A stretch of DNA of 64,000 bases from Beaufortia kweichowensis (taxonomy: Eukaryota; Chordata; Actinopteri; Cypriniformes; Gastromyzontidae): assembly GCA_019155185.1 (NCBI GenBank), contig CM032816.1, positions 3,857,124-3,921,123 on the forward strand, in the 5' to 3' direction. The notes under the pieces are model-generated. The model saw only the letters and a program-made list of their open reading frames with translations. It was not told the DNA's origin and did no database searches. Positions 59,640-64,000 of the stretch are shown here, piece by piece (the first letter of the stretch is position 1; each line of letters starts with the position of its first letter). Made by a program: the position numbers and the translations under genes.

Positions 59640-59712
59640 GGGCCAGTGGCGCAATGGATAACGCGTCTGACTACGGATCAGAAGATTCCAGGTTCGACTC
59701 CAGGTTCATATC
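59640..59712 (+). pseudogene. tRNA-Arg(ACG) with destroyed 3' end
   Basis: The first 62 bases match the intact tRNA-Arg copies nearby, including the anticodon loop CTACGGA and the T-loop TTCGACT. After GACTCC the sequence changes to AGGTTCATATC in place of TGGCTGGCTCG. The T-stem has one mismatch and the 3' half of the acceptor stem cannot pair with GGGCCAG. The break lies beside the palindrome ATATCCATGGATAT (59708-59721). It is unlikely to be functional. Confidence 0.8.
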
Positions 59713-59884
59713 CATGGATATTATGCACGAGTGCAAGACTCGCACTTGAAAAATACACTCACATTTCAATTATTTAGCACCAGATTTGTCATATAAAATT
59801 CAGTCGTTACATCAAATTGAATAGATTTTTAAAATGATATTTCTTTGAATACGTTCAGCTACTTTTGTGTCTAATATTATTATT

Positions 59885-60120
59885 CAATTCAATTTTATTT
59901 GTATAGCGCTTTTTCACAAAGGTCATTGTATCAAAGCAGCTTTACATGTATTGACAGATAGCAGTCAGTGGTCAGGGATTCAAAAAAACTCTTTAAGAGA
60001 GAAAGAAAACCCTGACATGGCGTGTTATAGTTGCAATCCGTAGCATGTACAATCCGAAATAGAGGACACAAATTGCCATTGATCGCATCTATAACTCGCT
60101 ATGCAGTTTACAGGATACAG
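59885..60120. repeat. Dispersed repeat (TTTGTATAGCGC type)
   Basis: CAATTTTATTTGTATAGCGC followed by GTATCAAAGCAGCTTTACAT, AGAGAAAGAAAACCC and ATTGCCATTGATCGCATC repeats the order seen in the 23690-23870 fragment. It is a common fish interspersed repeat. Confidence 0.7.
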
Positions 60121-60129
60121 ATATTATAA

Positions 60130-61370
60130 GATACAAAAATTCACTTTAAGAGAGTGAAAAAATTGTTATATGTTAAGTATAATGTGGTAGATTTAATTCA
60201 TTTAATTTAATTAATTTTATTATCACTGTAATTGTAAAAAATAGTATTATTATAATTAAGATGATTATTCTATTATTATTCCTTTATTATCTTATATTAT
60301 TATATTCCTTTATATTATATTATTTCCCTTACGACAATCTTCCACTGCCCCCTCGTGGCATCACTTTACACTGATTATGTTTAGTTGCATCAATTCATAG
60401 TGTAATTTGCACGTCAGAAAGGACTTTTTAATAATACTATTTTGGTATTCACAGCATTTTTTGGCATTTTAAATTCAAACTATCCGGACAGTGATGCCTT
60501 TTTGTGGATAATAGAGTTAACAGTGTCCGTTACAATCTAGGACACGACTTGCTTTGCGTTCAGTATGAGGAGATGTCGCGAGGGGGCAGAGTTACACAAC
60601 ATTATACCTATAACGGTGCGTATTGAGTTTTGGAGACTTTTATTTTAAGTAGGTCATGGAGCTAAATTAAAAACAGGTTTTAATTACGATTTGGGGTTTT
60701 CTGAATATTATAATACGTATTGTTCAATAGTCTTCATATTATTCTTATTATGCAATTATGTACATATTAATACAAATATATACATCTCACAACAGTAATA
60801 GAAGAAATAGAGAAAGGGTATACAGAGAGAGAGAGAAAAAGCATGTACGTGGGTAAAAAAAGATTTATGCCAGGGGTAAAAAACAAAACAAACAACAACA
60901 AAAAAAGCTACAACAACATTTAGTTAACCAAATTAAAGTGACACAGTGCTTCATAAGTCTTTTTAGCTTTTCTGTTTCTAATATTTTGCAAAGTAGTACC
61001 ATATTGTTTAATTTCTTTAATAAAATGTTCACAATTTGGCTTAGCTTTAGCCCATATTTTCCAAGTAAAACATTTAGTTGCGTAAGAAAAGAAATTGTAC
61101 TTTTTGAATCAATGGTATCTTGTACAAAAAAGAATATGACATCGTACATTTCTATTTGTATTAATGTATCAAACATCCTAGAAATGAAGTTAGAGACATC
61201 TACCCAAAATAATCTTGAATATATACATTGAAAGAGTCTTCATATTAAATAGGAAGTACCAGGTAATTTTACATGACGTCACGCGATTAAACGCCCGTGC
61301 GTCATATACCAGTAGATTTCATTGCTGTATTGTTAATTTGTCCACAACAAACAACCAAAGTAAGTCAGGT
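60130..61370. other. Non-coding between tRNA sequences
   Basis: AT-rich with a GAGAGAGAGAG run (about 60826-60838). The overlapping open frames on both strands at about 60865-61230 have no family resemblance. CpG-rich bits at about 60540-60600 and 61270-61320 could be regulatory. Confidence 0.35.
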
Positions 61371-61381
61371 TTTAAAAGAGT

Positions 61382-61454
61382 CGAGCCAGCCAGGAGTCGA
61401 ACCTGGAATCTTCTGATCCGTAGTCAGACGCGTTATCCATTGCGCCACTGGCCC
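61382..61454 (-). tRNA. tRNA-Arg(ACG)
   Basis: The minus-strand sequence of 73 bases folds as a normal tRNA. The acceptor stem GGGCCAG pairs with CTGGCTC, the anticodon stem TCTGA/TCAGA holds loop CTACGGA (anticodon ACG), the T-arm is CCAGG-TTCGACT-CCTGG, and the discriminator is G. A TTTT run for Pol III termination follows a few bases after the 3' end. It decodes CGN arginine codons. Confidence 0.95.
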
Positions 61455-61699
61455 CTTACGTCACACGCCCTTACATACGGGTGTATACGGATTATGAGTC
61501 TGTTGGTCATCATAGATCTGCCAGAAATTAGTCTTAAAATAAACTTGTTTTACAACGACGAGTGTGTCATTATCTAATACAAATGACGTTTATAACAATC
61601 AACCTGAATTATTCTTTACAAACGTCTAACATCAGTGCTGCTCATAACGTGCCATCTTAAAAAATAGAAGCTTTTTGTTTTTCTATTATGGACAAGTTT

Positions 61700-61814
61700 A
61701 AATTAGATAAGACACGTTCGTGATCATTAACATTAAAATGATTTAGTCTTAAACTATAACTTTAGTCACCACGTGTTTAGAGAAGCACGTGGACTCATGC
61801 CTGGAGATTCAGTG
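61700..61814 (+). promoter_or_regulatory. pdcd2l proximal promoter with two CACGTG E-boxes
   Basis: Two CACGTG hexamers at 61770-61775 and 61786-61791 lie 45 and 29 bases before the start codon. No TATA box is visible. Confidence 0.45.
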
Positions 61815-63688
61815 ATGGCAACAGCAGTTTATGAAACGGTTCTCGTAGGAATATGTGATGGAGCTATTGACAAGAAGAGCACCTCGTATTGTACGAATAA
61901 AATTGGAGATATTCCGGTAAATAAGTCATTTATATTCAGTTAATTACCCAAAGGCTTGCAACATGCTAAATGAAGCTACTGAATCAGCTTGACAGCTCGG
62001 TGGTTAACTGATCTAGTTGAATTATTTAATGAAGTTATTATTACTTTTATTTAGACTGATTTTACACACGAGCGAAATGCTGTCAGATGATTGCTTGCAG
62101 AAATTAACATACACTAATATTTGGCTTTTAAAAAGGTGTTTCAAAGCAGGCTATGACTGGCTAGCTAAGCTAACCATGCTAACTCGCTTCTGTGATGAAT
62201 ATATTTTTTCCGAACGACACTGAATTAATGCGCACGAAACAAAATCTCCCTATATTTTAAAATCGTGGAAATGTGACATGACTATAAAATTACAATGTAA
62301 TTAAAGAATAATGTCATAGTAGACTCAACAGTATCTTCCTATATTAAGCTATCGAAAGATAACGGGCCAGTGGCGCAATGGATAACGCGTCTGACTACGG
62401 ATCAGAAGATTCTAGGTTCGACTCCTGGCTGGCTCGAAATTTTCTAAGTTTTTTACACAACCAAATAATAAGTTCAAATACACACAAATACAATTTACCA
62501 ATTACAATGATAAAGTATAGGCTAAAACCGGTCACTGGTGATAAAGTTCATTTTCTTATATTAACCGGTCAATGTAGTAGTAATTAAATGTATTAGGAGT
62601 ATTACATTTACAATGATTTAGCTGACGCTTTTATCCAAGTTTACTTATAGGAGACAAAAGATATATAGTAGTATTACATGTAAAAGTATTTTACTGAAAA
62701 CAGTTATATAGTTCAAAAAGTATATTAAAGTGTTTTCATTCATCAAAAGTTGTTTAGATTGATATACTGAAGTTGGCATTTACTTGATAGCACATTTAAA
62801 TGGTCTTGCAAACTGTTTTTTTGCATAAATAAATTGTTTTTAAACATCATTTTTACTAATATGTATGTCAATTGGTTTTCTCCATATTTCAACCTAATTT
62901 AAACCAAATAATTGTTATAGTTTCTTGTTACTCAAATCAAAACATTGTCAAAAAACCACACAATTTTAACCTATATTTTTACCAGGATTTACTGCCAATA
63001 ATCACTCTTCAACATCCCACATGCACTTTGTGCCAGAAAGGACTCTGTCATGTTGTGCAAGTCTACTGTCCCTCGCTGCATCTCCTTACCATCGAACAAT
63101 CAATGTATTTGCCTGTACCAATCCACAGTGCTATGGCAAATCGGAAAGGTAACATTTGTGTTTTTTGTTATAACCTCGCATGCTTTTATACTACACTTCT
63201 TATTTTGTAACACACTGACCCTGTCACCTCTCGATGCCCAGCTGGATTGTCCTGCGCTCCCAGTGCCTGGATGATGAAGTCAAAGCTTTGTCAGGAAAAC
63301 AGGACATCAAAAGTGCACCATGTAAAGAATTGTCAACATCTAGAACAGACTGGTGTGATGAAGCTGATGATTGGGGAATGGATGATGAAGATCAAGAGAA
63401 CGCGACTGAGAGTAACACACAGACCTGTTCAGATACAGTACAAACTGTGACCGACAGTGTCGCTGTGGGAATAGATGTAGCAAGCAGCAAGCTTCAGGGC
63501 CTGTGCATCGATGGAGGTGTGGATCATCAAAAAGCCTTACAGCCTACGGATGTGCCCATTTTCCAGCCGTTCTACATAAGCGTAATGGAAGAAACAGATC
63601 TAGATGGATTTAATGATACGAATCATGAAAACGAACTGCTTAGACAGTATGAGGAAAGAGAAGGAGTGATCATTGGGGAGATTAGGAG
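61815..63688 (+). CDS. pdcd2l: PDCD2-like protein, 5' part, with apparent frameshift
   Basis: PDCD2L is a zinc-binding TSR20/YwqG-type protein implicated in 40S ribosomal subunit maturation and export with RPS2. Exons seen are 61815-61916 (start MATAVYETVLVGICDGAI), 62986-63148 and 63242-63688, which ends in a GTGAGA donor. The gene continues beyond the window and its C-terminal PDCD2_C domain is not here. Exon 2 begins DLLPIITLQHPTCTLCQKGL and VQVYCP, then leaves frame; the next base frame continues YHRTINVFACTNPQCYGKSE, which is the expected family sequence with its zinc cysteines. One base appears to be missing in the CCC run at about 63070-63072. Exon 3 resumes in the family frame (SWIVLRSQCLDDEV, DWCDEADDWGMDDED, DVPIFQPFYISVMEETD). 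The cause is either a real mutation or a homopolymer error. Intron 1 contains a tRNA-Arg gene. Confidence 0.88.
62364..62436 (+). tRNA. tRNA-Arg(ACG) inside pdcd2l intron 1
   Basis: A complete 73-base cloverleaf with acceptor GGGCCAG/CTGGCTC, anticodon loop CTACGGA (ACG) and discriminator G. It differs from the 61382-61454 copy by one base in the T-stem (CTAGG for CCAGG), which leaves a tolerable U-G pair. A TTTT run follows at 62440. It lies on the same strand as the host gene. Confidence 0.95.
62600..62650. repeat. Short fish repeat core (tail fragment)
   Basis: TTAGCTGACGCTTTTATCCA followed by GTTTACTTA is the opposite-orientation form of the repeat core described at 3471-3525. It lies in pdcd2l intron 1. 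Confidence 0.65.
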
Positions 63689-63756
63689 GTGAGAAGTGAT
63701 TTGATGGTCTTGTTTAGTGCAGTGGAGCACAACAGAGAAGATATGGAAATTAAAAT

Positions 63757-64000
63757 ACCTTTAAAGGGATAGTTCGCACAAAAATAAGCATTCTGTGATT
63801 GTTTATTCACCCTCATGTCATTTAAAACCTGTATATGACTCTTTCTTCTGTGGAACACAGAATGTGTCCATACAGTAGAAGTCAATGGGGGCCAATGTTG
63901 TGTTCTGCAAAAGAAAGAAAGTCATGTTTAGAATGACATAAGGTTGAATAAATAATAAATAATTGAATAAATGTATGAATCATTTATTTGTTTGTCATGT
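63757..64000. mobile_element. Miniature inverted-repeat element at right edge
   Basis: It starts ACCTTTAAAGGGATAGTTCG and continues with TTATTCACCCTCATGTCAT, TTCTTCTGTGGAACACAGAA and GTAGAAGTCAATGGGGGCCA, all typical of the family that is complete at 48767-48964. The closing end is not clear before the window ends. It lies in the pdcd2l intron after exon 3. Confidence 0.65.

Noticed and set aside
60865..61231. Overlapping open frames on both strands (103 and 97 residues)
   Set aside because: AT-rich, low-complexity Phe/Leu/Lys-rich translations with no family similarity; chance frames.
61215..61577. 120-residue plus-strand open frame
   Set aside because: It reads straight through the antisense of a tRNA-Arg gene.
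62378..62587. 69-residue plus-strand open frame in pdcd2l intron 1
   Set aside because: Its start lies inside the tRNA-Arg gene and nothing beyond it resembles a protein family.
62872..63210. 112-residue frame covering pdcd2l exon 2 as a continuous protein
   Set aside because: It includes intron on both sides and, after VQVYCP, follows the wrong frame compared with the PDCD2L family.
1..64000. CRISPR arrays, bacterial operons, phage or viral genes
   Set aside because: No regularly spaced repeats, no ribosome-binding-site-led gene strings and no viral protein motifs were seen; all supported genes are intron-containing vertebrate genes.

Overview
The window looks like nuclear DNA of a bony fish, most likely a cyprinid. 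Genes are split by GT-AG introns, base composition is AT-rich, coding exons are GC-rich islands, and the intergenic DNA is full of short inverted-repeat elements and tails of the kind common in carp and zebrafish genomes. No bacterial, viral or CRISPR system is present. Species and chromosome cannot be fixed from the sequence alone. All exon structures are hand-built from splice consensus, reading phase and family similarity.

Layout. At 4.2-23.5 kb four complete fast skeletal troponin I genes (tnni2 family) lie head to tail on the minus strand. Each has the same seven-exon plan and its own TATA promoter with a short non-coding first exon. A fifth promoter of the same design lies at about 15.35-15.55 kb with no troponin exons of its own. 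At 27.2-31.1 kb (minus) is a four-exon gene for an atypical dual-specificity phosphatase-like protein whose P-loop lacks the catalytic arginine. At 34.9-37.6 kb (minus) is a synaptotagmin, probably syt8, which also neighbours TNNI2 in mammals. At 40.8-42.7 kb (plus) is a cytosolic 5'-nucleotidase I-like gene that has lost the expected nucleophile. At 43.8-49.2 kb (minus) is a RASSF7/8-family gene that reads closest to RASSF8, with about 9.5 kb of upstream DNA up to a likely distal promoter near 58.6 kb. At 59.6-62.4 kb are three tRNA-Arg(ACG) sequences, one with a destroyed 3' end. At 61.8 kb and beyond is the 5' part of pdcd2l (plus), carrying an apparent one-base deletion in exon 2, and it runs off the right edge.

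The troponin genes encode the actin-binding inhibitory subunit of fast muscle thin filaments. Their promoters share a TATA box, an inverted CCAAT box, a TTTATGG-containing block and, in several, an upstream MEF2-like TTATTTATA. The other genes are unrelated in function. The points most worth checking are the orphan troponin promoter, the two apparent pseudoenzymes, the pdcd2l frameshift, the broken tRNA, and several inverted-repeat element families.
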